From: Anoplopoma fimbria
Taxonomy: Eukaryota > Chordata > Actinopteri > Perciformes > Anoplopomatidae
Direction of reading: 5' to 3'
Assembly (NCBI RefSeq): GCF_027596085.1
Contig: NC_072455.1
Span: forward strand, 3,268,350-3,332,349
Length of the DNA stretch: 64,000 nt
Below the pieces are notes generated by a model that worked only from the letters and a program-made list of their open reading frames with translations, did not search any database and was not told the DNA's origin. The position numbers were made by a program, and so were the translations under genes. Shown here piece by piece: positions 23,581 through 35,273 of the stretch (position 1 is its first letter; every line of letters begins with the position of its first letter).

Positions 23581-23970
23581 CTGAATGACTCAAAGGCGAG
23601 ACAGAGAAGGGGGGGAGAGAAGGGAGGGAGGAGGGAGGGGGTGTAGGAGAGATGGAAAAAAAGGAATACGGAGGTTGAAAGTGAGCAAGAGGATAGGAAG
23701 TGGAGAACGGAAATGTGGTAGAAAGTGAGACACATTGGAAGGACGTAGACGGCAGAGGAAACGAGAAAAGGGAAGGATGAAGGAAAAGATAGAAAGCAGA
23801 GATTAGCATGCCTGCCTGTTGAAATGATGAACTCTTCTTCCTCCTGTATCTCCTCTGCTTCTGCATCTTCACCCCATCTTCCCTTCCTAATCTCCCCTTC
23901 TTCCGACCTCCATCTGTTGACTTCTGCTAATGTCTTCGGTCTGGTTTCCCGAGCACCTCTCTGTCTCTCT
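23581..23970. other. Purine tract switching to pyrimidine tract
   Basis: The plus strand is almost all G/A at 23590-23800 and then almost all C/T at 23828-23970. The halves are partly complementary (gaggaagaag against cttcttcctc types), so the segment could fold back or form triplex DNA. Frames here are compositional. Confidence 0.6.
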
Positions 23971-24373
23971 CTCAAAAAAAATAGGAAAGGGTGAATCAGA
24001 CCGTGAAGAAGTGAGTCGCTGCACTGTTGAAAAGAGCCGGGATCAAAACTTCAAGGGGGGGGGACGACAACTTGATACTCTTCTTTTATTTGGCAAATTG
24101 AAACTGCCAAGATCAGACGTGTCAGCAGGTTGTTTGAGGAACCCCATGGAGAACGCTGAGAGTATTTCACTACAGTCATGCATTCTGTCAGTTTCACTTT
24201 TTGAGGAAATACTTGAAAAGTGAAGAACCACAAGAGCCTGTGCTGGAAGTATTTTAACAGGATCCATCTTTCAAAATGGCTTATATCAGCCTATAACTCC
24301 AGAAAGGACATTTATGTAAATGTGATATTTTTGTTGATTTACGCAACGGACTCAATGATGAATCGATTCACCG

Positions 24374-24711
24374 CCTCAGTAAACATTGTAAACATGAGTT
24401 TATGGTCTCAATCTCTAGTTTCAAGTCTTCTTCAATACAGCATGATGTTCATTTAGTCAATGATGGTCCCATTTACAGAAGAAAATAGAAGTTGTCTTAG
24501 AACTTGAACCCTTTCACAGTGTGTTTTAATTGCATGAAAGTTTTGGTCGCCTATAAAGTGTCATGTTGAGCATTGGGTTGTACTTAGCTCCACCCTCTTG
24601 TGTTACTTCTGGTTGCCTAAAGCCAAAATGGCGATGGCCAAAAACCCAAGATGGGCACCACTTAAAAACATTAGCCCACAAACCAATGGGTGTTGTCATG
24701 GTGACTACGTC
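24374..24711 (+). repeat. Repeat family A lacking its 5' third
   Basis: Starts at cctcagtaaacattgtaaac and runs to ccaatgggtgttgtcatgg. It keeps the 3' part (ggttgtacttagctccaccc, gttacttctggttgcctaaa, caaaatggcgatggcc) but lacks the gggcggggctacc segment of other copies. Both ends and the middle are therefore altered. Confidence 0.9.
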
Positions 24712-26450
24712 CTAACTCTCAGTTATTTCGACCCATTCCATCGCCTGACTTTATTTATATTGATACCGTCCTCTTTCCTCATTCATTCCCTGACAGATTG
24801 TCTCATTTCTTTCGCCCTAACTTTCCAGCTTTTGTTCTGCTGCCTGACTTTGTCTTCTTGACCTGCTGCTAGACAACTGGATAAATGATTCTATGCCTAA
24901 CCCCTTTTTAGAGAAGTTTACCTAGATCTGTCTGGCTGCCTGGTTTTGACCCTTTGCAATCCATCCAGTAGTCTGGTCTCAAGTGGTGAACCGACTGACT
25001 TTTAAGATTTGCTGCTTTTCTCTGTTGTATACCTTTATGAAATAAATGTCTTTGTGTTCGAGACTGTTGGGCAAAGAAGAAAATGTCCATAGGAACTTGA
25101 ATTATTTGGTATTATTTGGTACAAACTTCTTGATAAGATATTATCTCATTACTACAGGATTATTGAAACAAATAAACTCCAGCAATTGTTTAAAAGTGTT
25201 GTGGGTTCCAAAACTTTTGGTCACTCATGTGTTAAATTACTCATTTCAGCTTAATGATGCTTACGTTCAAAGTTTTCAACTTATTTAATTGATTGTACTT
25301 GTGTTTTATGGAGGAAGAGTTGACAGAGTACACATGTTTTGCTCCATATACTCAACTGGGAGGTATTTGTAACTGTTGGCCACTTGGCACCCTCACAGTA
25401 ACATGCTTCAGATCATTGCTCAAGAGGTACTCGTCAGAGAAATCTGTTTTTCACATCATCCTCTCAGTCTTTCCCAGTTTCCTTTTGGATTGTCTGCCAA
25501 TAAATTTACAGTTACACCAGAAACCCTCCAGGAATCTAAAGTGCTGCTGAGTGTCTCTGGGGTTCTTTCAGACATCCAAGGATCAATAAAAGGGGAAAGC
25601 GTTTTGAGAAGTATTTGTGAAGGGTTCGTTTCCCACTGAGACATCCAATGTTAATGTGTTAAAGTGCCACCGAAGCTTATTTTTTATGAAGTCTCTCCCC
25701 GGAGGAGAAAAATAAACATCTTTGTAGAAATACAAAGAAATTGTCACTTTCAGCTCTTTTCTTTTGGCCTTTCACTTCAGAGACTGTCGTGGCTGCTTTG
25801 TTGTGGAGGTTTCCCTGTCCTGCCTCTGCCTTACAGCTTGTTCCCAGACACATGCTCACTCCTATCTGTTTCCAGCACTGTCTCTCTGTCGCTACTATCC
25901 ATTTTTGTTTTTACTTCATTTGCTCTCACTGCGGCTGGCAGCATCTTTTCATTCAGGGCATGTTCTGTCTCCTTTTGGCCAATTCTCTCTCCATCTCTCC
26001 TCATCTCACATGAGTTCTCTGTCCTTGTTTCACCCCCATTTTTATTGCTCTCTCTCTCTCTCTTTTCACGTCTCTTTTCAATGTCACTGGGTCCATATCG
26101 CTCATCTCATCTGAGTATGTTATTTTTAACCAGAACTTGGCACCCATTTTAAATATTTTCTGCCAATTGAAAGGGCATATTCAGTGGTTATCACTTCCAT
26201 TCTAATGCGTCAGACGGGCCAAACTGCAACTTTCACATTGTCAGATTTCCTGCTTTTCTCTGTTTTATATCTTGTTAAACTGAATGTCTTTGGGTTTTGG
26301 ACAAAACAAGAAACACTTTTGTCTTTGAGAAACTGGGATGGACATTTTTCACTGTATTCTGACATTTTATAGAACAAAACATTTAGCAAAAGATCTAGAA
26401 AATTACCTGAATATTCATCAATAACGCAAATAATCGTTAGTTGCAGCCCA
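24712..26450. other. Pyrimidine-rich non-coding stretch
   Basis: C/T-rich between 25780 and 26110, which produces three overlapping frames of 90-162 codons rich in Leu, Ser and Phe. The absence of motifs and of a preferred frame argues against coding. Confidence 0.5.
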
Positions 26451-26454
26451 TAAA

Positions 26455-26670
26455 CTTAATGTTGTGCATTGATGCAAAACAACTTTAGGTTTATGCAAGA
26501 AGGCAAGAAATACTTTGATAGGTTTAGTTAAGATCGTGGTTTGGGTTAAAATAAGTAGCATACGTTTGTTACGTAATTTTAAGACTTTGGTTTTCACATA
26601 AGACACAAACTGCTGTCTCCTGGGTGAAAGTCCTGTGTTTGCTTGACCAAACCATCCTCCCCCTCTTTCC
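26455..26670 (+). repeat. Dispersed repeat family D
   Basis: Contains gataggtttagttaagatcg, tggtttgggttaaaataagt, ggttttcacataagacac and tctcctgggtgaaagtcc, the family D order including the 3' segment that the tandem array at 18.7-19.4 kb also abuts. Confidence 0.75.
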
Positions 26671-28429
26671 AGCTCTGTTGCTCTTAGAGGTTGGTGTTGG
26701 CTTCTTGTATTCATATCAGTGATCAACAACATTAATAGAAGATAACGGCCTTCTGAACCTAGTCGTTGTAGCGGGTCCCTTCTAACCCATATCTACGAGG
26801 CTGATAACCGCCGATAACGGCCATTAAATCGTCTGATAACATCCGTAGTGAGTGCACTCGAAAGCAGTTAAGACATTCCATGAGAGACTAGTGACCTAAG
26901 CTCGAGAAAAATAATTCACACAGAAATGCACACAAATATAACCCAAGTACCTTAGAGCGTTACGAAATGTTCTCAATTCTGCATCCACAGAAGGTCAGGA
27001 AAAAATATTTTCGGCTTGTAAATTGCTTTTAAAAAAACAAAACAATGTAGTCTCAACTGTAACAGGAACATGAACCAGTGTAAACGGTTAAATCAAGATA
27101 AGAACTCTAGTTTGGGAATTATGGGGACCTCATTTTAAGATGAGGTATTGATTTTAAAGGCGTTGAATCAAATGTACTTTAATTCTTTACAGTGTTGTCA
27201 CCTGTTGTTACCTAGTATCTGTTACACTGTGCTTCCTTTGCATCTTTTTATGTTTATTCTTCTTAATAACCAGACTGAACATGCTTATTGTACCGGTTGG
27301 ATAAAGCTTACTTTCATCATTTGTTATCCAAATATGTTGTCGAGCCAGGTGTGCCTGCACGTTGGTTGCGCTACAACAATACTTTGCAATAACAATGTTT
27401 GTCCCATCAAGAGAATCCAGCACAGTGGCAGACTGGTGGTGTTGTGTGGATCCCTGCTGGTGTGTCATCTTTCTCCGTGTCTGTTGTTTTGCTTTTTTTT
27501 CGGTTTAGTAATCGGTCCTGCTTGTGCACGCTCTCAAACAACAGATGTGAAGCTGCCGTTTCAGCTGAGCGCTCTCAGCATCGTTGTATCATTTGAACAT
27601 GCATTTTTATTATTTTTTAAAAACAAATCCACTCTTTCTCTACTCTTAAACAGATAAATAATAGATTCCCCTTCGTGCTCTTTTTAACTTCAAAAGAGTT
27701 CATCATTAGAAAGCAGAGCAGTGTTGGAAGACGAGCTACCACACCTTTAAACTCGGTGGGGAAAAAAGTGCTTCATTCATATTTCATCACTTTCAAGAGG
27801 CGCACAGCTGGGCAGTGTAACTTAATAAGACATCAGGACAGTGTGTGAGAATGAATATGTAATAATCCTGTCACACTTACTGGCCATAAAGGCTTTGATC
27901 ACTATGTAGAGTCTTCCAGAAGAGAGGAAAAAGGTATGGTGGAGGGACCGTGAGTGAAGGTCCATCTCTCTCTTTCTTACATGAACATTCAGTATGTATG
28001 AATACATATGGATTATGTAAAACCATGGCGCCAAAAGCTTTTTTCATGACTTTTGATCATATCAAATAAAGTGGCATCTCTGAATTTGAAAATGAGAAAA
28101 TTGGCGTCATTTCATTTTTCTTCATACCTTTGATGTCCGAGTTGCTTTTTATGGTGATTCGTGACCTCATCACTTTGTACGTCACTCCTTGATTCAGCCG
28201 CATGGTGTTCTTGAAAATTTGAAGTTTGATATGAATTATTTATTTATTTTTACCTGTTTTTTAGCAGTGGGTTGCATCATTAAAGATATGTTCTTACACG
28301 AGTCTCTTGTCTGCATTTAAATTCAATATCTTCCAAAGACTGAATGCCAAACTTGCCATGGAAGCTTTGTCTGTGACTCTACGCGTCAAATGATGATGCT
28401 CTTCAAGGGCCGTAGTTATGACTATCTTG
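26671..28429. other. Long non-coding stretch
   Basis: Mixed AT-rich sequence. A gccgataacggccattaa motif echoes gataacggcc 70 bp upstream (26738-26828). The 169-codon frame at 27148-27657 is hydrophobic with no recognised domain and is treated as chance. Confidence 0.45.
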
Positions 28430-28875
28430 TTTTTCTTGCAACTAGAAGTGACACGAGAGGGCGGAGTTAAGTACAACTGAATGCTTTTAGTTGACCAAAA
28501 TGTTCCAATTAACTTTCAAGAAGTGAAAAAACAGTGAAAGGTTGAAAGTTGGAAGGCGAAAAACACGGACAACTCCCAAACCGGACAACGCTGTGGTAGC
28601 ACCCTGTCAATCACAAGGTAGCCCCGCCCTAAAGCACACCCTGCTTTATGGTCTGTTTGACTCTAAATGGAGCATCATTTACTAAATGAACATCATGCTG
28701 TATTGAAGAAGACTTGAAACTAGAGATTGAGACCATAAACTCATGTTTACAATGTTTACTGAGGGAATAAATCAAGAGAGAAGTAGAGTCATTTTCTCAT
28801 AGACTTCTATACAACCAGAGGAGTCGCCCCCTGATGGACAGGAGAGAGAATGCAGCTTTAACACAGGAAACAAGT
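28430..28875 (-). repeat. Repeat family A, long minus-strand copy
   Basis: One of the two most complete copies. On the minus strand it runs from gctgcattctctc through gggggcgactcctctggttg, tttatggtctcaatctctag, tggtctgtttgactctaaat (plus-strand wording), gggcggggctaccttgtgat and ttgtacttaactccgccctc to cttctagttgcaag. Only the last part of the 3' end is absent. Confidence 0.93.
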
Positions 28876-28909
28876 GTTTTAAGCTTTGTGATATTCACAT
28901 ATGTAATGT

Positions 28910-28985
28910 AGGCTTCTAAACTGCGTAAAGTTGTTTTGTTGCCTAAATCCTACCAAGTTGTTTCTTTTGAAAACAGAAGTTTATT
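28910..28985 (-). repeat. Dispersed repeat family D fragment
   Basis: Contains gttgttttgttgcctaaatc and accaagttgtttc, the reverse complement of the family D core. It runs into agaagtttattttgag, which resembles the unit of the tandem array at 57.7 kb. Confidence 0.6.
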
Positions 28986-28989
28986 TTGA

Positions 28990-29875
28990 GTAAACTTTAT
29001 TTAAAACTTTACTTTAAACTTTATTTTAATTGTATGCATGTAATGAGCGGTGATTGACACATGTGTACAGGTTATAAAATGAATAAAGATTAAGGACCTT
29101 ATAATTCTCCCCTTCTGCATTTGAAAGAGCACATATAAATTTTACAGTGATCTTGGCCACATCTATTCAATATTTAAACACAGGCTTAAAAACTAGCACC
29201 AGCACATTAACATATATGCTACATGTAGAAGCACTCTCATCTCCAGGCTCCAATCTAAGAGGGACACGATGGCCACACAGCGCGGATACCTTCATAAAAT
29301 ATTGTGAGTCAAATGGAAACAGGAGCTAGCAAACTAGGTCCAAAGCCATGGGCGTTTCCACTCACTTGACTGCATTAATATCAAGTTTATAGTTTTGTGG
29401 AATAAAATATAGAAATTGTCATTTTGTTATTGTAGAGTTTTATTTGTGGCCACCTCTTCATCATCTCCTGAGGGACATGTCTGTCTCGAGATGCTAAATT
29501 CTCTGCAATGTTCATCACATGGTCTCTGGCTTTTTTATCATCGCTGAAAACAGCTGCTGCTCTGTCCAAAAGCAACTCTTTGAGACCGAAACAGCAAGTT
29601 GTAGGAAAAATAGAATGACCTGAATCACTACATAGAACTGAGAATAACTGGAGAGTTGGATGATAATTCTTTGTGGGTTCATCCATTGGAGTACTTCAAA
29701 AAGTACACAAGTAGCAGATTGGCCGATATCAAAATGAATGACCTATGGTTGTTCATGCATTTATGTGTGCATTGCTTTATTGTTGTAGTTTTTCATTACA
29801 ACATTTAACATTGCATTTAACCAATGTCTTATTATTATTATCCATGATTTACTGTCTTGGATGCTTTTTCCTTTA
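28990..29875. other. Non-coding stretch, nothing recognised
   Basis: AT-rich, ending in T-rich sequence that probably belongs to the retrotransposon end that follows. The 99-codon minus frame at 29387-29686 has no recognised motif. Confidence 0.45.
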
Positions 29876-29879
29876 AAGC

Positions 29880-30081
29880 TTGTGCTCACCTGTTTTTTTT
29901 TTGTTTAAATTGTGTTACTTTCTTTTACTTATTTAATTTTTGTAAACATTTGTGCACTATGGCAGCGAGACTTGTAGAGTTTCATGTGGTCTACCTGCAG
30001 TTTTTTTTTTTTTTTTTTCTTGCAAATTTCCCCGCTGCGGGACTAATAAAGGATTATCTTATCTTATCTTATCTTATCTTG
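29880..30081 (+). mobile_element. Non-LTR retrotransposon 3' end, (TTATC)n tail
   Basis: T-rich sequence with an 18-bp T run (30001-30018) precedes gcaaatttccccgctgcggg, actaataaagga and a (TTATC)n tail to 30081. The same end recurs at about 42415-42471 and 63812-63853, so this is the fixed 3' terminus of one family. The start is approximate, the clade is not assigned and no open frame remains. Confidence 0.8.
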
Positions 30082-30440
30082 TTTATTATATTCAGTATTT
30101 CTCAATATTGGCCTCTGAATTGCAGTGAAATAGAAGAATCAAGTAGTAGAAATTGGAAATGTACACGTAGCTTACCTCAAAATTGTACTACCAAAAACCC
30201 ATATTACCAAGCACAATTTAATCTTTAATCTTAAATCAATTTCCAAATCGAATGATCTGATCTAATGAAATGTACTTTACCTCATGCAGTCTGTTTGTTG
30301 TGTTGCCTCTTCTGCACTGCGTCTGTGCTGTCTACCTGCATGCTATAGGGGAACTCCTCGCCCACTAGACACAATTTATTTTTTTTTGTGTCAAAGCAGC
30401 TGCATCCGCTGAGCTTAACTGCCCTCTGAAGCAACAAAAA
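30082..30440. other. Non-coding stretch, nothing recognised
   Basis: Short unique-looking stretch between the retrotransposon tail and the first CA array. Confidence 0.5.
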
Positions 30441-30441
30441 G

Positions 30442-30569
<128 letters not shown>

Positions 30570-30709
30570 CAGTGTCGGCGGCAGAGTATTTATTTGAATG
30601 GAGACTCTGTCAAGAGAGATTACTCGCAAGGAAACTAGGGCAGTTGCTTTCGGTCAAGGATTGCGTCTGGCAGCCTGACCCGGGGTTTCATCCTGAAGCT
30701 TGTGGTGTG

Positions 30710-30811
<102 letters not shown>

Positions 30812-30991
30812 CCTCCGCACTATTTTTTCCGCCCCTCTGGCTCTGCCTGTGGATTAGTGGTTGTTACTTCATTGCAAATACCAGAGAGAGGGAGAGAGAA
30901 GGATCCAGTGATTGATGACACAGGGAGAGGGAAACCGAGAAACACTCTAGATCTTTCCAATGTCAAAGCCACTCAACATGACGATAAGGTA

Positions 30992-30994
<3 letters not shown>

Positions 30995-31082
<88 letters not shown>
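30995..31082. repeat. (CA)n microsatellite, 88 bp
   Basis: Uninterrupted CA, third array of the cluster. The 146- and 184-bp spacers between arrays do not resemble each other, so the cluster is not a simple segmental duplication. Confidence 0.98.
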
Positions 31083-31084
<2 letters not shown>

Positions 31085-31484
31085 AGATGAGGGGAATCAG
31101 CATATTCCTGGAACTCACATTCTCTCTTGACCTCAGGTTTGGATTAGATGCGACCAACATGCTCATAAAATGTTTTCCTCGCAGATCTGTTTTTTTGATC
31201 TGCGATCCAATCCCAGTGGATGACAAACACCAATTACATTTGGTCTCCTAAAGCATGTCCTTGAGAAAAGTCTATGTATAGAAATGTGATTTAATTTCCA
31301 TGTGGCGTACAGGTTACAAAGGGGATTGGTAGAGATGTCCCCCCTATCACTAGATGATTGAAGTTGCCATCCCAGGAGGTTCCTCCGCGCTTGATGGATT
31401 AAGCCAAACTAAACCCCAATTTATGACCAATCTCAGAATTAATTAATTCAGATTAATGCTCTCTCTATTCTTTGTTTTATGTAT

Positions 31485-31507
31485 GTATATATATATATAT
31501 ATATATA
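31485..31507. repeat. (TA)n microsatellite
   Basis: About 11 TA dinucleotides preceded by gtatg units. Confidence 0.9.
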
Positions 31508-31510
31508 GAA

Positions 31511-31580
31511 TCTAACAGTGCTAACAGCGCAAACGGTTCAAACAAAGGCAACAGTGCTGACCGAGCTGACAGTGTTAACT
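31511..31580. repeat. Degenerate 9-bp tandem repeat
   Basis: About seven imperfect units of the form gctaacagt (ctaacagtgctaacagcgc, gcaacagtgctgaccgag, gctgacagtgttaac). Confidence 0.75.
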
Positions 31581-31599
31581 TGAAGGGGAACAGGAGGTT

Positions 31600-31700
31600 G
31601 GACAATACACTTTTGCAATGACGCCATTGGTCGAGGAGTGGCAGCTAATAGAATGCCATTGGTGCAAGATAACAGAGACCAATGACGTAAACAAAGCACA
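31600..31700. promoter_or_regulatory. CCAAT-box cluster with CRE-like site
   Basis: Two inverted CCAAT boxes (attgg at 31626-31630 and 31658-31662, each in the context gccattggt) lie 32 bp apart. A direct ccaat at 31679-31683 overlaps tgacgtaa (31683-31690), a CREB/ATF-like site. This geometry resembles NF-Y-driven vertebrate promoters, but it could be part of an old repeat. No TATA or initiator was identified. Confidence 0.3.
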
Positions 31701-31724
31701 GAGAATCTTGGATTACAACACACA

Positions 31725-31870
31725 AAAATGATGTGAATTCATTCTCTGCTCATGTAGACATCACTCCTTTATATCTTTACATAGATAATAGTGGTTTGCT
31801 GCTAAATAAATTCTCTCAATTTCAAATTTAGCCCTTTTAATGATACCCAAGAGAAAAACAAAGCATATTC
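31725..31870 (+). repeat. Dispersed repeat family E, copy 1
   Basis: Contains cactcctttatatctttaca, tagtggtttgctgctaaata and tcaaatttagccctttt. The same order occurs on the minus strand at 43400-43570. Confidence 0.7.
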
Positions 31871-33995
31871 CTTGAAGAATTGTAATAAAGGTTGCTTGAA
31901 AAGACGTCATTTGTCATTGTCCCAGACATGGAGGGGGTCATTACTAGCACCGGGCGGTCGGTTCTCACAGTGTCGTGGGAACCCAGACTTAAATTGAAAT
32001 TCAATGTGACATTTCATGATGCAGTCACCTTGAAGAGGATTCACCTTGTCTCTTGAGGAGACGTCGGCGCGTCCCGTGCTGGGAGAGATGCAGCAAGCAC
32101 AGTTTGATCCATTTGAAAATGATTTATTCGCCATTAAGAAAAACAAACAGCCCTTATCAAGCATTTTGTTTTCTCGCTTTTTATTTCACTTTTCTTGTCT
32201 TAAATATTCATGATAATGAAATATAAATAAAGGACATCTTTTGGGAATAAAAGCGGTGCATTATCGATGACTTCATCAACCTTAGTTTTGCAAACTAGGA
32301 ATTTCTACAACATCACCTCTACCTGAGGAAGTTTTGGCCCAATTGGTAGTGAATTTTGGACAGGCAGAAGTCTTGTCACATGACATACTGGAGCAGATGC
32401 TGTGCCATTTGTTAGTGATCAATGACCTGGAGATATTTTTATTCATGTGCTGAAGGAAAGAATAAATCTTCCCACTCTGTACATTGACTATAACAGTAAA
32501 GATGGCGGCTGTTCTCAGTGAATGATGATGTTGAGTGTGGCTATTGACCACTGGATGGATGCCACAGTCTTCACAGGTCCCGGCTGTTGTGCTGCTTTAA
32601 GGATTATAATCTTAACTTTGCTATCTACAAATGATTCACACGGACTGTGAGGTCAGATCAAAACCGTCAAAGTCTACAGAGAATGAAATGTACGATTTTT
32701 ATGAGCTCATGAATGATGGTTTTGGTGTTGGGCAGCAAAGTAACGGGAATTGCAAGTGGCGATTCTTTTTTTCCTTCAATTTATCTGGTCTCCATTTCAT
32801 TTGCATCACACGAGCTAATTCCCATCCGTCAATGTCACCACCTGAGAGCAACTCATATTAACTATCCCTATCAATCGGTTTAAGGGCTGACATACAACAA
32901 TGTCCGTTACAGGTATAAATGTGCAGTATGAATTGCTCAAGACGTGTTTGATGTCTTCCTTAAATTAAATGATAGGTGATGGATGGTGTGCGTTATTAAA
33001 AAGGAGTTTACCAGCAACAGCTTAACATCTGGAAAGGTTTTTTGGGGAGGAACGAAGTAAGTGATTAAGGAGTTTTAGGTTCTGTGGTATCATTTTCTTT
33101 TCTAGTTTGTATAAGACAAAACGGACAACTGCAAATAAAGTGGAATCCTTTTATATTGATCATGTCTGTCGGGGTCAAATGGATCACTGTAAGCCAATGA
33201 TTATCGTCACCAAATTGTTTTTCTTTGTCTTTATTTTTGACGCAGATTATAATCGAATGTATATTTGTTATATGAAAAAAAAAAGTAATAAAAAGGACAG
33301 CTTTTATAGACTGATACAAATCATGTTACAGCTGTTTCAAGGGCAGCTTGAACCACATCTGTTTTCCATGTGAGCATTCATTTCCATTCCATACGTTCTT
33401 GATCACTGTTATTAGATTATTCAAACACCGTTTGTATAGGGATGATTCTATCCCACGCTTTTTTCATCCATATAAGTGTTTGATCACTCTAATTTTGATG
33501 TCTGGCTTTTATCCCTTTTTCAATATTTAATCAACACTAAGTGATTGCACTAAGTGTTGGAGCCAGTCTTTGAACTTGTCCCGATAAGCCTCTATTAATT
33601 ATCGTCTAGATAAAAAAAAAGAGGCTTTGCTACTGGTACAATTTAATTTTTTGTGACGTTTTCATTGAAAATTCAAACAGGATCCCGTCGAACTAAAGCT
33701 CCATGCTGTCAAGTGAAGAGGGGAACACTGATATTATGAGCTGCTGGTCCAGAGCCATGTGTTGTCCTGTCAGTTCCCTTCCTGCCTCTCAACAAAAAAG
33801 TGTCTGAGCCGATGTAAATTAAATCGGGTTGATAGAAGGGAAGCCAGTGTTAGTGAGACGATGCAGACTCCATGTTGGAAGCTGGCCAGAAACAAAAAAA
33901 GAGTTTGTGTGTATGGCATTAATTTCAAAGCGAGATTGTGTCAAGACAACTTCTAGTATTCACAAGGATATCTTAAGTTATTGGTATCCACCTGG
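31871..33995. other. Non-coding stretch with one conserved-looking patch
   Basis: The part at 32620-32870 is more complex and includes an octamer-like atttgcat and tcacacgagctaattccc. Most of the rest is AT-rich. No coding signal stands out. Confidence 0.35.
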
Positions 33996-34004
33996 TGTAC
34001 TCGG

Positions 34005-34281
34005 GTGAAGCCAATGCGGAAGTGCCTTGCATTCTCTCTCCTGTCCACCAGGGGGCGACTCCTCTGGTTGTATAGAAGTCTATGAGAAAATGACTCTACT
34101 TCTCTCTTGATTTATTCCCTCAGTAAACATTGTAAACATGAGTTTATGGTCTCAATATCTAGTTTCAAGTCTTCTTCAATACAGCATGATGTTCATTTAG
34201 TAAATGATGCTCCATTTAGAGTCAAACAGACCATAAAGCAGGGGATGATTTAGGGCGGGGCTACCTTGTGATTGACAGGTC
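34005..34281 (+). repeat. Repeat family A, 5' half to shared junction
   Basis: Runs from gtgaagccaatgcggaagtg through the gggggcgactcctct and catgatgttcatttagtaaa blocks to gggcggggctaccttgtgat and gacaggtc, where similarity ends. The copy at 13.9 kb also ends at gacagg. Confidence 0.93.
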
Positions 34282-34632
34282 TATGTGTGTAGCTGTCATT
34301 TCTCCCTCCTTATATCAATCATATAGAGCTCTGTTTTCTTGCCTATAATATATATTTTGTGTAGAAGAAATGCATCTCTGTATTAATGTCTAGATAAGTA
34401 GATATGTACTTCCATGATTTTATATGTTATCTATAATGTTTGCTATACCTCTCTAATTCTAAAGCAACAGCTGCTGTGAGCTGATGTGTTTGCCTTAAAA
34501 GGCAAAGGAGGTCCGATGTTGGTCATGTAGATATTTGAGATATTTTACGGGAAAGATTGGAATCAAAAATGGTTCCTCTATACTGTGAATCACTCCTTAC
34601 ATCTGTGTTGTTCTGTTATTTTTGTGTTCCAG
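34282..34632. other. Non-coding stretch, nothing recognised
   Basis: AT-rich sequence. Its last 25 bases (gttctgttatttttgtgtt, then ccag) form a good polypyrimidine tract and AG splice acceptor for the candidate exon that follows. Confidence 0.4.
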
Positions 34633-34717
34633 ACATTCCGTGTTTTCGTCGTTCCGTACTTTCTCCTCTGTTCCCGTGCCAGGAAAACTGTCTACAAATG
34701 GAAAAGAGGACTATACA
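34633..34717 (+). other. Candidate internal exon (85 bp), unidentified
   Basis: Flanked by a pyrimidine-rich acceptor ending in ttccag and a donor reading aca|gtaagt. All three frames are open, so openness is weak evidence. In the frame leaving one base at the left edge it encodes 28 residues (start HSVFSSFRTFSS, end NGKEDYT) and ends on a codon boundary, matching the phase of the candidate at 35001. I recognise no family, and chance splice-like sites are common in 64 kb. Confidence 0.17.
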
Positions 34718-35000
34718 GTAAGTCTATCCACACACAATTGCAAGGGTAATGGTCCGTAAATGTTAACATGTGTACTCTACTTGTCAATTTAAAATTATTT
34801 ATAGACAAAAATGATTTACAGTGCTCGAAATGGATTTATTTTCCAATGTCTCTGAGAAAACAAGGAAAAAATGGAGGAAAGAACAAAAGTACTATACTCC
34901 AACGGATTAGACGAGATCCCATACCAAGTCAAAGGAATGGGTCTAGTTCATAAATAAATACAAAATCTGCTATTTTTTCCCTCCCCCATCTTCCATCCAG

Positions 35001-35273
35001 GTTTCATTCTATGGTCGTGTTCCATGCTGGCTGTCACCAGTCATGCTAACTACTCAGTCCTTCTTCTGGTTGTTCAGAACCCAACATGAGTGTTATATGC
35101 ATGAGACAGTGGTAAAGGGGGAGGGTCAGCTGACAGGGCAGCTTGGAGGACGTGATGTGTGTCGGATGGAGTCAACTTGGTTGAGTTACGTGACGGGCTC
35201 AGATCCCCCAAGACACATGACAGACAGCGGCAGACTTCTGGCCCTGAACTACAAGACCTGGATACAAGTCTGA
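35001..35273 (+). other. Candidate terminal exon (90 codons), unidentified
   Basis: Begins after an acceptor with a strong pyrimidine tract (ctcccccatcttccatccag) and stays open for 90 codons to a TGA at 35271-35273. The first residues are VSFYGRVPCWLSPV and the last LLALNYKTWIQV. The 283-bp gap from 34718 starts GTAAGT and ends CCAG, and the two frames join without a shift. An aataaa occurs at about 35728. No homology is recognised. Confidence 0.17.

Noticed and set aside
23505..23975. 156-codon minus-strand frame
   Set aside because: Falls on the purine/pyrimidine switch; its biased composition explains the lack of stops.
25664..26152. 162-codon frame
   Set aside because: Low-complexity Leu/Ser/Phe translation of a C/T-rich tract with three overlapping open frames.
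27148..27657. 169-codon frame
   Set aside because: Hydrophobic composition expected from T-rich DNA, no recognised domain, no splice or promoter context, and other frames are also open over part of it.
30050..30081. Telomere-like or satellite pentamer repeat
   Set aside because: The (TTATC)n run is the tail of a retrotransposon end found three times with the same preceding 30 bp.
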